Notes under the pieces: model-generated
Database searches by the model: none
What the model was told of the DNA's origin: nothing
Seen by the model: the letters and a program-made list of their open reading frames with translations, nothing else
Made by a program: the position numbers and the translations under genes
Shown: positions 24,988-35,399 of the stretch, piece by piece
How positions within the stretch are numbered: position 1 is the first letter of the stretch
How the letters are laid out: each line of letters opens with the position of its first letter
Assembly (NCBI GenBank): GCA_032871835.1
Contig: CM065300.1
Location: 1,927,768-1,991,767, forward strand
Origin: Dipteronia dyeriana
Lineage: Eukaryota; Streptophyta; Magnoliopsida; Sapindales; Sapindaceae
Direction: 5' to 3'
Length of the DNA: 64,000 nt

Positions 24988-26237
24988 TTATTATAGACAA
25001 ATTATTTTATTGGTTTTTTTTTCAAGAAGTATTTTATTGGGTTTTGATTTGTTGTATTCACATGATTTTGCTAGTTATATGTAAAAAAATTGAATTAAAG
25101 TTAGAAAATACTGTTTGCTTGCAGGGAAAAAAAAAGTGTGTATAACTTGTTTGTGGTGGAGATGGTGGTGGTGGTGTGTGTCAAGGAGGCATATCACGTG
25201 TGACTAATGATTTTTGATCTTCATATATACGTTAGCCATCATCCACTTAGGGAGAAAAATTTGTTTAGAACGATTTTATTGTCTCACCGTCTCATTCCTT
25301 GGTGATCGAAAATGTTAATTATAATTGTGCAGGTAAAAGTTTTAAAATCTACTTTTATATTTTTCATTGTAAATTATGTTACATGATACATGTAAATGTG
25401 TAAATTTTAAGGAATTCTTCGTTTCTAGAATAAAGTATATATAAAAAAAATCTCAAACAATTCTAAAAAACTGTGGTGTCGGTTAGAAAGTAATAAATTC
25501 CATTTCTGTTTAAAATTCATGGAAAACCTTTCTTCATATGTCAAAATTAAATTCACCAAAAATATCCCTCACAATCCCTTTCATAACAAGTCTATTGATC
25601 GACAAAAAGAATTGTTTTGATAAATGTTTAATTCATGATTCTTCTTTATTTTATTTAAAAAAAAAGATTATATATATGATCAAAAATACTTTCTTCATAA
25701 CCATCTACACAATTATATACTTAGAATATAATTAGATAGCTAAGAAATAATTAAAAGTTAATTATCATAATTATGAAGCTTGTTTGAGAATTAATTCTCA
25801 CTTAATATTTAAATGAAAAAGATAAAGTAGAGAATTATCCATCTTGTTTCACTAAAATGGGACAAGGTCACAACTCACAAGGATCCATCACATTCACTAA
25901 CTAATCTTATCTCTTTAACATTAAAGAAAATAGTGTTAATTAATAGTGGTTTCGCATTGCTAAAATTACTTTTGCGTAATTTAATCAGTCATTATTCATT
26001 TTGTAGCGTTGGAATGAAAATAGATTAAGAAAAAACTTTAGAACAAATAATGGAAATGTCTTTATTTTTATTTTACTTTTTTGAATAAATAAGTGTCTTT
26101 AATTTGAAAAAAGAATAACACATCTACTAGAAAATCCATAATAATTGAACTTGAAAACGATTCCCTAACATTAAAAAAAAAAAGATTCCCTAATTTCGGC
26201 ATTAGGTAAAATTAAAGTTTGTGTTAGGTTATTTATT

Positions 26238-26405
26238 ATATTTTCTCTTATGAGTATACAATTTAAGCATAACTTGAACATGTTAATACACGTCATCACA
26301 TTTTTACTATGTATAATATTATGATTGATTTTAAGTTGCTAACATAGTAAAAGTGTAGTGATGTGTATTAATATGTTTACAGTTGTGTGTGAGAGAAAAT
26401 TTTTG
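26238..26405. mobile_element. Foldback MITE-like element
   Basis: Inverted arms share AACATGTTAATACACGTCAT (left) and its near complement ATGTGTATTAATATGTTT (right). The outer parts share TTTTCTCT and AGAGAAAA. The left arm carries about 20 bp absent from the right. Target duplications are not clear, so the edges are approximate. Confidence 0.6.
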
Positions 26406-27554
26406 GTTTTTTAACTGATATCATATTGCAGTTTATTTTTATTTTTTTAAATCCAACATTTCTCCTTTAAATTATTTAAACACTTAAAAAAACTAATTAT
26501 TTTGAAATTAGGGATACTTCAAATTACCAAAAAAGTAATTTATAAAATTAATTAATTAGTAGGGTAAGCAAGCCATTGACCAAATTTGTTGCATCCACAT
26601 GCTTGCACTAATGATTCTATGGAGCTTTGGAGCCGACACACAAACACACAACTTTCAAATTTTGATCAGTTTTTGTATAGTTTGATGAGCCAACTGGAAG
26701 ACATATATACAAGACACTTTAATTATTCCAAAGTGTGAAAATGTTATGTCAAATTAATTGTTTAGACCTAATTAATTGAGATTAAGCATGGGTGCCATGT
26801 GCTTGATGCCTTGATTGTATTGTTTATTTTATTCTTTGAAAATGAGATCAATTATTGATGATGATTATTTTGAACATGTCTTGTAATTAGATATGGTTGA
26901 TTTGATAATAACTAGTTTTTTTTTTAGTTTATTAATTTTTTTTCTTAGCTTTTCAATCAACGAACTTTCTTGTTGATTATCTCTCAGTCACTTTGTTTTA
27001 GTGGCTGTTGTTTGGAATTTGTACTCCCATCAATTCCAAATCATTCTATTTGTACACAAAACCAAATTTTCTATACCTAATTTATTGCAATTTAAAACGG
27101 AGGGATTTTATTTTTGAGAAAACATCAATTTTAAATTAAACTAGCTCTCTGTCTCCTTTCTTGTAAATCAATCATATGGTTTGAGATTTATAAATTTTTA
27201 TCTAAAATAATATATTATCATAATTAGATGAAGAGGCAATACATATTAATGTTGATTATGATATTACAAATCGGTTCAAATAAACGACATCCTAAGCTAC
27301 AAAATCCATGCTTCAAAGAGATTTTCACATCGTACAAATCCTCAAGGCAACAAATAAATGTAAGTACTATACTAGTTTTAGTTATCTTGATATGATTACA
27401 TTATAAACAAGAGTCAAAACCTCTCTAAAGATCCCCCACTATACCAATCTAATTATATGATATAGAAATCTATACAAATATAATGTGGGAATATTTATCT
27501 CTTAACAGATCATAGCATACTCAATATCAAATCTGACCTCTAAATTTTGGTAGA
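26406..27554. other. Gene-free AT-rich stretch
   Basis: I see no gene, RNA gene or paired transposon ends here. It is plain AT-rich sequence with T-rich runs around 26917-26950. Confidence 0.5.
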
Positions 27555-27989
27555 GTATAAGAGGTGGAAATGGTGAGAAATGTCACCTTTTTTTTGATGA
27601 GTTGTAGTGATGTCACCGGTTTAATAAGTTAAGTTTAAAAGGCACATATTTATGGTGAACTACCCATATTGCCCTTAAATAATCAATTTTTAATTCTCTT
27701 TGTACTTCCATCTTCACACTTTGATCAACGAAAATAGTAACTTCTCTCTCTCTCTCAAAAACTTGTCTAAAAATCGATCTACAATTTTTCTGAACATGAT
27801 CCAGTTTTTTTGATAATTTTACGAGCTATTGTATATTTTTGTTATATTGGTTCGAGCTTTTTTTGATATGTTTACGAGCTATTTTGTAATTTGTCTGAGT
27901 ATTTTTTTAAAAAAATTTGTCTAAGTTTTTTTAAATTTGTATAAGCATTTTTAAACTGCTGCAAACAAGTTATAATCTTGGGCAAAAAA

Positions 27990-28680
27990 ACTCAAACCTC
28001 TAAGAAAAAAGCTTGAGCCCTTAATAAAAAAGCTCGACCCCTTTAAAAAAAGCTCGATTGTGTTAAAAAAAAGTTTTATCCCTTAATAAAAAAAACTCGA
28101 TCGATCTTTAACAAAAAAAACTCGATCTCTTAAAAAAAACTCGATTATGTACAAAAAAAAATCAATCATGTACAAAAAAGCTTGATCTCTCATAAAAAAA
28201 TCTCGATCATGTAAAAAAAATATCGATCCTTAACAAAAAAAGCTCGATCATGTATAAAAAAAGCTCGATCAAGTACGAAAAAGCTCGATCCCTTTAAAAA
28301 AAGCTCGATCCCTTATAAAAAAAGCTCGATCATGTGAAAAAAAACTCGATCCTTAACAAAAAAAGTTCGACCCCTTACAAAAAAGCTCGATCATATACAA
28401 AAAAACTCGACCCCCTTAAAAAAAAGCTCGATCCCCTTAAAAAAAGCTCGATCTATCATTAAAAAACTCGATCACTTACAAAAAAAACTCGATTATGTAA
28501 AAAAAAACTCGATCCTTAAAAAAAAAAAAGCTCAATCCTTAACAAAAAAAACTCGATCCCTTACAAAAAAAGCTCGATCATGTACAAAAAACTCGATCTC
28601 TTATAAAAAAAAACTCGATCATGTAAAAAAAAAGCTCGATCCCCTTAAAAAAAAACTCGATTCCTTTAACAAAAAAAGCT
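27990..28680. repeat. Phased A-tract array (AAAAAAAGCTCGATC-type units)
   Basis: More than 30 imperfect units each combine a run of 5-9 A with GCTCGATC and a short variable spacer (CCTT, ATGTA, CCTTAAC). In the regular stretches successive GCTCGATC words are 20-21 bp apart (for example through 28250-28400). A-tracts repeated every two helical turns are known to give intrinsically curved DNA. The array is non-coding. A shorter version lies at 61160-61520. Confidence 0.9.
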
Positions 28681-28755
28681 AGGAAATGTTTCAAAAGTCT
28701 CAAAAACCAAAATATTCATCTTCGTTAACACACAACAGATCAAATAAAAAAAACT

Positions 28756-28862
28756 TCGGGGGCGCTGCCCCCTGCCCTCCCGTTAGCTGACCGGGCAACT
28801 CGACCACCGCGAGCTCGGCGAGGAGCTCTACCCCCGAATGCGTCTGCGTAGCGCTTGAGTTT
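28756..28862. other. GC-rich block inside the Mutator-like element
   Basis: About 105 bp are strongly GC-rich in a region that is otherwise about three-quarters AT. It opens with GGGGGCGCTGCCCCC, a perfect palindrome, and includes CGCGAGCTCGGCG. Mutator-like elements often carry captured foreign segments, and this may be one. I do not recognise its source. Confidence 0.6.
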
Positions 28863-29084
28863 CAATGAAACTTTCTCTCTCTATTTCATAACTCTCACTG
28901 TAAAAAAATGAATGAAAAATTCTGATGAAACAACTATTGGGGGCATTTTTATCCGTTCACCATAATAGATGTCTTTTAAACATAAGTTATAAAATCAGTG
29001 ATAGTGTTGAAACGTCACCTCTAAAAAAGTGTTATTTATTTTTTTAGCCCTTATCAAGAGAGTAAAAAACAATATATTAATCAA

Positions 29085-29200
29085 AAAAGAGGAAATGGTA
29101 GGAAATGTCACTCTTTTTAATGTTGAATTTTGAAAGTATCACTAGATTAATAACCTAATTAAAATGACATCAAATGAATGAAATAACCTCATCTCCCTCT
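29085..29200. mobile_element. Possible third terminus of the same Mutator-like family
   Basis: GAGGAAATGGTAGGAAATGTCAC followed by GTATCACTAGATTAATAACC resembles the termini at 27555 and 60714. No matching opposite end was found, so this is probably a truncated copy. Next to it (29262-29395) lie diverged repeats of CTCCATTGGAGGACGATTTC. Confidence 0.4.
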
Positions 29201-29261
29201 TTTAATATAGCTGTACCATTTTTAGAGTTTTTCTTTGTTGTTGTTTTTTTTTTTGTTAAAC

Positions 29262-29395
29262 CCTCCATTGATGGAGGACAATGGAGGTTTTTCGAGATTC
29301 TCTATCAATGGAGATGAAAGATCTCCATTGGAGGACGATTTCGATCTCCATTGGAGGACGATTTCGACCTCCAATAGAGGTTTCAATGAAGAAGA
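29262..29395. repeat. Short diverged repeats of a CCTCCATTGGAGG unit
   Basis: The words TCTCCATTGGAGGACGATTT and variants (with CTCCATTGATGGAGG and CCTCCAATAGAGG) recur several times and are locally self-complementary. No gene is present. Confidence 0.6.
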
Positions 29396-29750
29396 CGACA
29401 ATTTTTTTTTTTAGAAATTTTCATTTTTAATTTGCTCATAAAGTGTCACAACCTATAAACAAAATCTCAGAAAAGTCTCGGAAACAACCTAAATAATATC
29501 GAAAACATCAAAATAAGTCTCGAAAAACACGTAAAATAAATCTAAAAAAAAAACACGAGACCTGTTTTTATAAACACGAGACTTAAATGTATTTTTGTCA
29601 AATTCCAATTTTATGTGCTATTTAAACTTAAGTATTAAAACATACTCTTAAATATATCTATTTATTTATTGAAAGGGAAACTCTATCAAAGCCAATATAG
29701 ATCAACAACAACCTGGAAAATCTTCTAGAAGAAACCTCTCTACACACTAA

Positions 29751-29981
29751 GGTGGTGTTTGTTGGGTGGAATGGAATAGAAAGAAATTCATTCCATTTGT
29801 TTGGTTTGTTAAATACCAATGGAATGAGCATTCCATTGGAATGGGGATTCCACTATTTTGGTGGAATGAGCATTCTATCCAAAAACCAATGGAATGCTTA
29901 TTCCATTCCATTAACACAATTCCTTTCAAAAAATAACCCTTTATCCCACAACTCAATTCCAAAAATACCCTCATTTCCAAA

Positions 29982-30022
<41 letters not shown>

Positions 30023-30917
30023 ATATCATACTATTATATAATTATTATTATTATTATTGCATATGATATATTATTACATCTATTATATATATATTCATAT
30101 ATTATATAATATTATTATATATTATATTATACAAAATATATTATATATATAGTATATAATTATCCAAAATATACATATTATATTTCCTAATTATTTATAT
30201 TATATATTATATATTATTATATACATAATGTATATATATATATATACATTATATAATAATATATAATATTTTTATATATAATAATATATAATATTTGTAT
30301 ATATAATAATAATAATATTAATAATATCAATATTTCTAATATATAGTATATAATATATATTATATTATATATAATATTCATAATATATATTATTATATAA
30401 TTTATACTTTTATATTTTATTATTATTATCCAAAATGAACATTATATTTTCTAATTATATATATTATTATATATATACACATTATATAATTATATATAAT
30501 ATTTATATATTTAATACTATTAATATTAATAATATCAATATTTCTAATATATAATATATAATATATAATATTTATAATATATAATATATAATAATATATA
30601 TTAAAAATATATAATAATATAGAAATATATAACATATATTGTAATAATATATATATAATATTTATATATAAATATAATATTATATACTTTCTTTCTTTTT
30701 TATCCATAATATATAATGTTATCATAAATGTTTTGTAATTAGGGGTATTTTGGTTAAAATACGATTCAATTCCATTAAATTGCTAACCAAACAAAATATT
30801 ACTGATTCAGATATTGATTCTAAAGTCCCAACCAAATAAAGAAATCAGTTTTCCATTCCAATTCTCATTCTCATTACCATTCCAATTCTCATTCCATCAT
30901 GGTAACCAAACGCCACA
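29751..30917. mobile_element. PIF/Harbinger-like element with a TA-only core
   Basis: TAA flanks both sides (29748-29750 and 30918-30920). The left end reads GGTGGTGTTTG and the right end, read inward, TGTGGCGTTTG. Both ends then carry repeated GGAATGG or CCATTCC words. Between about 29980 and 30720 the sequence is almost only A and T with many TATA/ATTATA palindromes. No transposase is encoded. Confidence 0.85.
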
Positions 30918-32289
30918 TAAGGATACTCTTCCATCCAGTAATAATCTCCCACAAGATTTAAAGCAATTTAATTTTTGAGCCTATAACCGAAATATTATCG
31001 ATATTTTTCATAACATCGGTAATATTTTTCATATTTTAAAAGAATTGGTCTAAAGAATTAAGAATATCATTAAATATCCATTATATATATACACCGAATT
31101 CGACATTTATATCGGTCAAATTTACAAGAAACATCGACCAAACAAGTAGGTTATAGGTAAGGAAATGGAATTATCGATCTCTCTCTATGATTATGTGTAT
31201 GTTTATGTATCTGAGCATTAAATTTTCATGTCTATGAAAATGATGAAATGATTGTAGCATGTGCGTTAGATGGCGATGTCACGAATCACATGTTGTAGCA
31301 ATTGCATTTGCCCCCGATCGAGGCAGCTAGCTAGCTATAGTCATCGAGCCATTCATTAACTTGTTTTGTGATGCCAACGACGTTGACAGCTAATTAAAAA
31401 GTGACCATCATCTCTCACAAGTCACAACTGTCTCGATAGTTAAAAGCATCATTTTCATTTCTTCACAGATATATATACACCATAGATTGTTGCAAGTTTT
31501 ATCAATCATAAATGGGCTTTCGTCAGTCAAAACTGGTTCTGTTTACTCTCATGTAAAATAAAATTTTGAAAATAAAGTGAAAGCGTCGAATGCTTGACCT
31601 CTTTAGCACCTCCCATTTTACGATAAGGGGTCGCAGGAGGTGTGAGTCGACGTTTTGGTACAATTTGAAATGTTTATAGTAATATTTATTTTTAAAATTT
31701 TATATATAAATATATTTATAAAAATAGATATATTAATAAGTTTTATAAATATCAATATCCGTATTATTTATAATTACGTATAATCAGAATAATAATAAAT
31801 AGTTAAAAAGGGTGGAATGGGGTCTCTCATCATACAACAGATTCACTATTTTTGCACTGTTTGCTACTGAAAAAGAGAACAAAAGAGGCTTAAATAACGC
31901 ACATGGGTGCATGTGTTTGCTCTTAATGCTCCCTCTCTTTTTATTTTATCATTATTTATTTTTTCAAATTCAAACCAAGCAAATTGCCAAATTTGTACGT
32001 CTACACTGATTTTGGTCACTTTGTAACCATCCAATTGATAGTGATGAAAAACATTTCTGAGATTTGAGTGAGGTTTGTCACCACCGCATTATCCGCTATA
32101 GATATATACGGTTTAATTTCTGTCATCGCATCTTTTAATAATAATTTTCATTATTCAGATGTATCTGTAGACTAAGAATTAAATGTTTATGGCGATATGA
32201 GGTTGGTCAAATATTAAATTACTCATAACTATATAATGATATTGTAGATTTGAATCATTTCTTCTTCTTTTTTTTATATCAAAAATTGG

Positions 32290-32415
32290 TGTATAAATCT
32301 AGTGTCCAAATGATGTATCAACACTTCAGTACATTCATTTAAATTGGATTAGATTTACATGATTTAAATGAATGAACTAGATTGTTATCACATCATTTGG
32401 ATACTAAATTTGGAT
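32290..32415. mobile_element. Foldback MITE-like element 1
   Basis: AGTGTCCAAATGATGT at the left pairs with ACATCATTTGGATACT at the right, and CATTCATTTAAAT pairs with ATTTAAATGAATG around a loop of about 20 bp. Edges are approximate. Confidence 0.65.
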
Positions 32416-32454
32416 AAAATAACATTACTAAAAAAACAAATTTATTCAAGAGTA

Positions 32455-32615
32455 GTGCAAGACAACCCAAAAATTTAGCTTAAATTTCAACTCAAATGAT
32501 ATGACAAGTGAGTTGTCTTCACCACACAAAACATGAGATAATGTGGTGACTGGAAAAACCACTTGCCACATCATTTTTGTTGAAATTTAGATTAAATTTT
32601 TGTATTGACTAACAT
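32455..32615. mobile_element. Foldback MITE-like element 2
   Basis: AAAAATTTAGCTTAAATTTC on the left pairs with GAAATTTAGATTAAATTTTT on the right, and the inner parts ATGACAAGTGAG and CCACTTGCCACAT also pair. Edges are approximate. Confidence 0.65.
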
Positions 32616-33226
32616 TAGTGTTTATATAATAGTATAATACTTTTAAAAAGTGTTGGTTTAAAACTTAATAATTTATGTAATTATGTAATTTTGTAATACG
32701 ATTTAATAAGTTCAATCCAAACCTATTAAATTTTAAGTGTAAAAAACAAACGACTTCTAAGAATTAAATGCTTATGACGATATAAGGTCCGATGAGTCAT
32801 TTCTCCTCCTAAAAAAATTCAATTTTAGGAAAAGTGTAATTCTTTAAAAAAAAGACTAAAAAAAAAATAAATGCTTACATTTTGTTGGTCTTAACAAAAT
32901 AACAAAATTTTACTATCCACAGCTAATAATTTTCATAAGATTTTAGGAGTAAGTTGATATTGACTAAAAAAACCCTACAGTTAATTTGAACAATATTAAG
33001 TCACAGAATTATCTACTGGTCTCTACAAATATCATCAATAAAAGGAATTTATCCATTAAGAATTCAATGCTTAGATTACTAATTGGTTTTAACAAAATCC
33101 AATGATGATGAAATTTTATGAATTTTAATAAATAAATAAAAAAAGAAAATTGACTCGACTATCACCTTTAATGAAAAATTGATTGTTCACTTTCTTTGAT
33201 AATTTTCAGAAGAACAATATTTATAT

Positions 33227-33376
33227 ACTGATTGGTCAGTACCCAAGATACTGATCCCTTTAATAGGGTGGTGTCACGTAACCTATTTTATTAGATAAAT
33301 ATAAAAAATTAAAAAAATGAAAGACACGTAGCAACATCCCATTGGAGGGATCAGTATCTTTGATACTGATCAGTAA
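33227..33376. mobile_element. Foldback MITE-like element 3
   Basis: CAGTACCCAAGATACTGATC at the left pairs with GATCAGTATCTTTGATACTG at the right, followed inward by AGGGTGGTGTCACGT paired with ACGTAGCAACATCCC. The arms cover about 55 bp each. It lies 1 kb downstream of the bHLH149-like gene. Confidence 0.75.
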
Positions 33377-34413
33377 GTATCCAAGTATTTTTCTTATCGG
33401 AGCAACGGACATAATAATTGTCCGAGACGGGATGAGGTATAGCTTGTGGGGGGACATATTGTCTTTCAAGTATTGATAGAGACCTTTTTATAATATAGCA
33501 AGTGATTTAAGTGAAGAGTAGTTAGTACAACAAGAAGAACAACAACAACAACAAGAAGAAGTTGTTTTGAGTTTCTCTCATGTGCCCAAATGAAACGAGA
33601 GGTGTTTTTGTCAATGTGGGGACAAGAACCCACATGTTATGTCCCCAGATTTCTCATTATTATTTTGGACCTTTCGCCAACTTTTTTGGGTTCTCTCCTC
33701 TCTCCATAATGTTGTTACGTGAAAGAAGAGTTTGATATATATATATATTCAAGACAATATATATGTCATATGGGTGACTCATCACAAGTAGTAACTTCCA
33801 ATACCACCAAATCAATCAACCTCTCCCCTCTCACCTTCAACCAAAATCAAAAATAATTTCTTGTTTCTATATGATATTTTAACAACAATTTTTACCAAAA
33901 AATAAAATATAAAATCAATGGTTAATTCAATTTTTGATGAATCTTGAAACCCATTTGATTTATTTACAGTCAACTATCGTATTATATCAAAAATTCGGTT
34001 AAAATTTATCCAAAACATACCATTTGAAAGAAAATGACATGAATGGTATTTAATTATCTTAACATACAATATTATTTATAATGACAAAATTAAGTAAAAA
34101 AAAATGAATAGATTTTGCTCAAACAAGACCAAAACTAATTCAAATTACAGTTTTTTAATCTTAATGCTTTAGCTAATAAGCATTTTATAACTATTTGATT
34201 GGTTTTTTCTTTTCTCAAAGAATTTCATATCAAGAATTCAATTATTTTCAATTCGGATTCAGAAAAATAAATAAAAATCGAAGCACTTGAAAGTGGCAAG
34301 AAAATATGTATTCAACAAGAGATTACTCAGAGAGATAAAAATAGGGGAAAAAAAGATAAAAATATATATATATAAAAAAAAAAAAACACTTGGCAATTAA
34401 CAAAGTGTCACCA

Positions 34414-35124
34414 TCAGGTTGGAGGGGCGGCGGCGGCGGCGCTGCTAGAACTAGAGCCGCCGCCGACGGAGAGAAGCTCAGCGAGAGCGGTCATGGCTCG
34501 AACCTGCATCTCAAGCGCGGCTATGTAATCGGTGGCTTCCTCTAGAATCACCGGCAGAGGTTGTTTCCGGCAACCGGGAACCAAATGGCCGAGGACTCGA
34601 ACTTTCCTCTGAACAGTCAGCAAGCTCTTTCCTTTCAACTTCAAGACGCTGAATCTCTGCTTCCTCGACCGGCCACTACCGGTGATCGCCGATGTCGAAG
34701 ACGCCGGGGGTGGTACCGGAACTTTCTGCCTCTTCTGTTTCCTAAACTTCAGCTTGAGTCTGTTCGTCAAAATGGCTCGGCTCCAACGGCTCCTCCCCTT
34801 AGCCGCCACTGCAAGCGCCCGATCGGCTGCTTCCCGTACGGCCCTGCCACGCTTCGGCGCCGAAGGAGGGGCTGAGACTGAGCCTGAGGGATCGGCGGCG
34901 GCGGCGGTGGATGAGGAGGAGGAAGTGGAACCGATGGTGACTTGATTTAGAGCTTGAATGAGTTTCGAAGAGTAAATTTGCTGTTGAGCTTCGGATTTCC
35001 ATTTTATATGGTTCCGGGTCGGGTCATCTTTCGTTTGCAGTGATTTCTTCTTCTTTTTTCTCTTCGAACGGTCCAGGTTTGTCACCGGATGATTCAAAAC
35101 CACACTCGACGAAGACGATGACAT
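34414..35124 (-). CDS. Atypical bHLH protein, AIF/bHLH149-like
   Basis: This is a 236-residue single-exon protein. The N-terminal part has a basic stretch (KRKKKKK, about residues 20-26) and the conserved WKSEAQQQIYSSKLIQAL block (about 42-59). A Ser/Ala-rich linker and a segment RAVREAADRALAVAAKGRSRW follow. The C-terminal HLH runs at about 171-220 (VQRKVRVLGHLVPGCR, then LEEATDYIAALEMQVRAM). This layout matches the plant AIF group (bHLH147-150), which lack the basic residues needed for E-box binding and restrain brassinosteroid-linked growth through dimerisation. The protein ends in a Ser/Ala/Pro tail coded by a GCC/GCG triplet repeat (about 34425-34445). Local GC is far above the flanks, as usual for this family's coding region. 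The first ATG of the open frame is used. The exact paralogue cannot be decided. Confidence 0.88.
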   Translation of the reverse strand: MSSSSSSVVLNHPVTNLDRSKRKKKKKSLQTKDDPTRNHIKWKSEAQQQIYSSKLIQALNQVTIGSTSSSSSTAAAADPSGSVSAPPSAPKRGRAVREAADRALAVAAKGRSRWSRAILTNRLKLKFRKQKRQKVPVPPPASSTSAITGSGRSRKQRFSVLKLKGKSLLTVQRKVRVLGHLVPGCRKQPLPVILEEATDYIAALEMQVRAMTALAELLSVGGGSSSSSAAAAAPPT

Positions 35125-35337
35125 TAGATTGATTTTGATGATTCAAAATAATATTCTCGATCAGATTTAAATTAAATGACCTGTCAAAACAACAAAAAAC
35201 AACAAAACAAAAAACAAAACAAAAACAGAAAAATCGGATCCGAGAGTGAGAATTTGGAGAGGATTTATATTTTTGGACAAAGAATATAAGAATATGAATT
35301 ATTAGAATATTTTACCTTGGAAAGAAATAAAGAGAGA

Positions 35338-35352
35338 GTCTTTTATATCTTC
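35338..35352 (-). promoter_or_regulatory. TATA box of the bHLH149-like gene
   Basis: The minus strand reads GATATAAAAGACTC here, a canonical TATAAAAG word about 215 bp upstream of the start codon at 35124. This implies a leader of roughly 180 nt, or a leader intron. Confidence 0.5.
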
Positions 35353-35399
35353 AAAAGAAGATCGGAACGGAACGGGACTGACACTGAGACGGTGACTCG

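Larger units (their letters stand above)
21129..26237. other. Gene-free stretch with microsatellites
   Basis: No gene is recognised. The minus-strand frame at 24676-24894 starts MEGSSSSF but has no recognisable domain and becomes AT-biased. (TA)n microsatellites occur at about 22707-22747, 23599-23631 and 24119-24165. A TTTTC-rich pyrimidine run spans about 24953-24987. A small GC-rich patch at about 22237-22300 (CACAGCCCCGCCATCCCG) stands out but has no frame. RY-type CATGCATG words cluster at about 21490-21510. Confidence 0.5.
27555..29045. mobile_element. Non-autonomous Mutator-like element with A-tract array
   Basis: The left terminus (GAAATGGTGAGAAATGTCAC, then GTGATGTCACCGGTTTAAT and ATGGTGAACTACC, to about 27665) is repeated inverted at the right end (about 28950-29040, containing GTTCACCATAATAGATGT and AAACGTCACC). 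The termini are about 100 bp. The same terminus, and the same kind of internal A-tract array, occur 5' of the Mutator-like transposase at 60.7 kb. No transposase is encoded, so it is most simply a deletion derivative of that family. A GC-rich block at 28756-28862 interrupts the AT-rich interior. I could not fix the target duplication, so the edges are approximate. Confidence 0.75.
30921..34413. other. Gene-free stretch upstream-side of three small foldback elements
   Basis: No gene is recognised. Three short inverted-repeat elements lie at about 32290-32415, 32455-32615 and 33227-33376 and are listed separately. The last few hundred bases before 34414 are expected to include the 3' UTR of the bHLH149-like gene. 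An AAC/AAG-rich patch lies at about 33525-33560. Confidence 0.5.
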
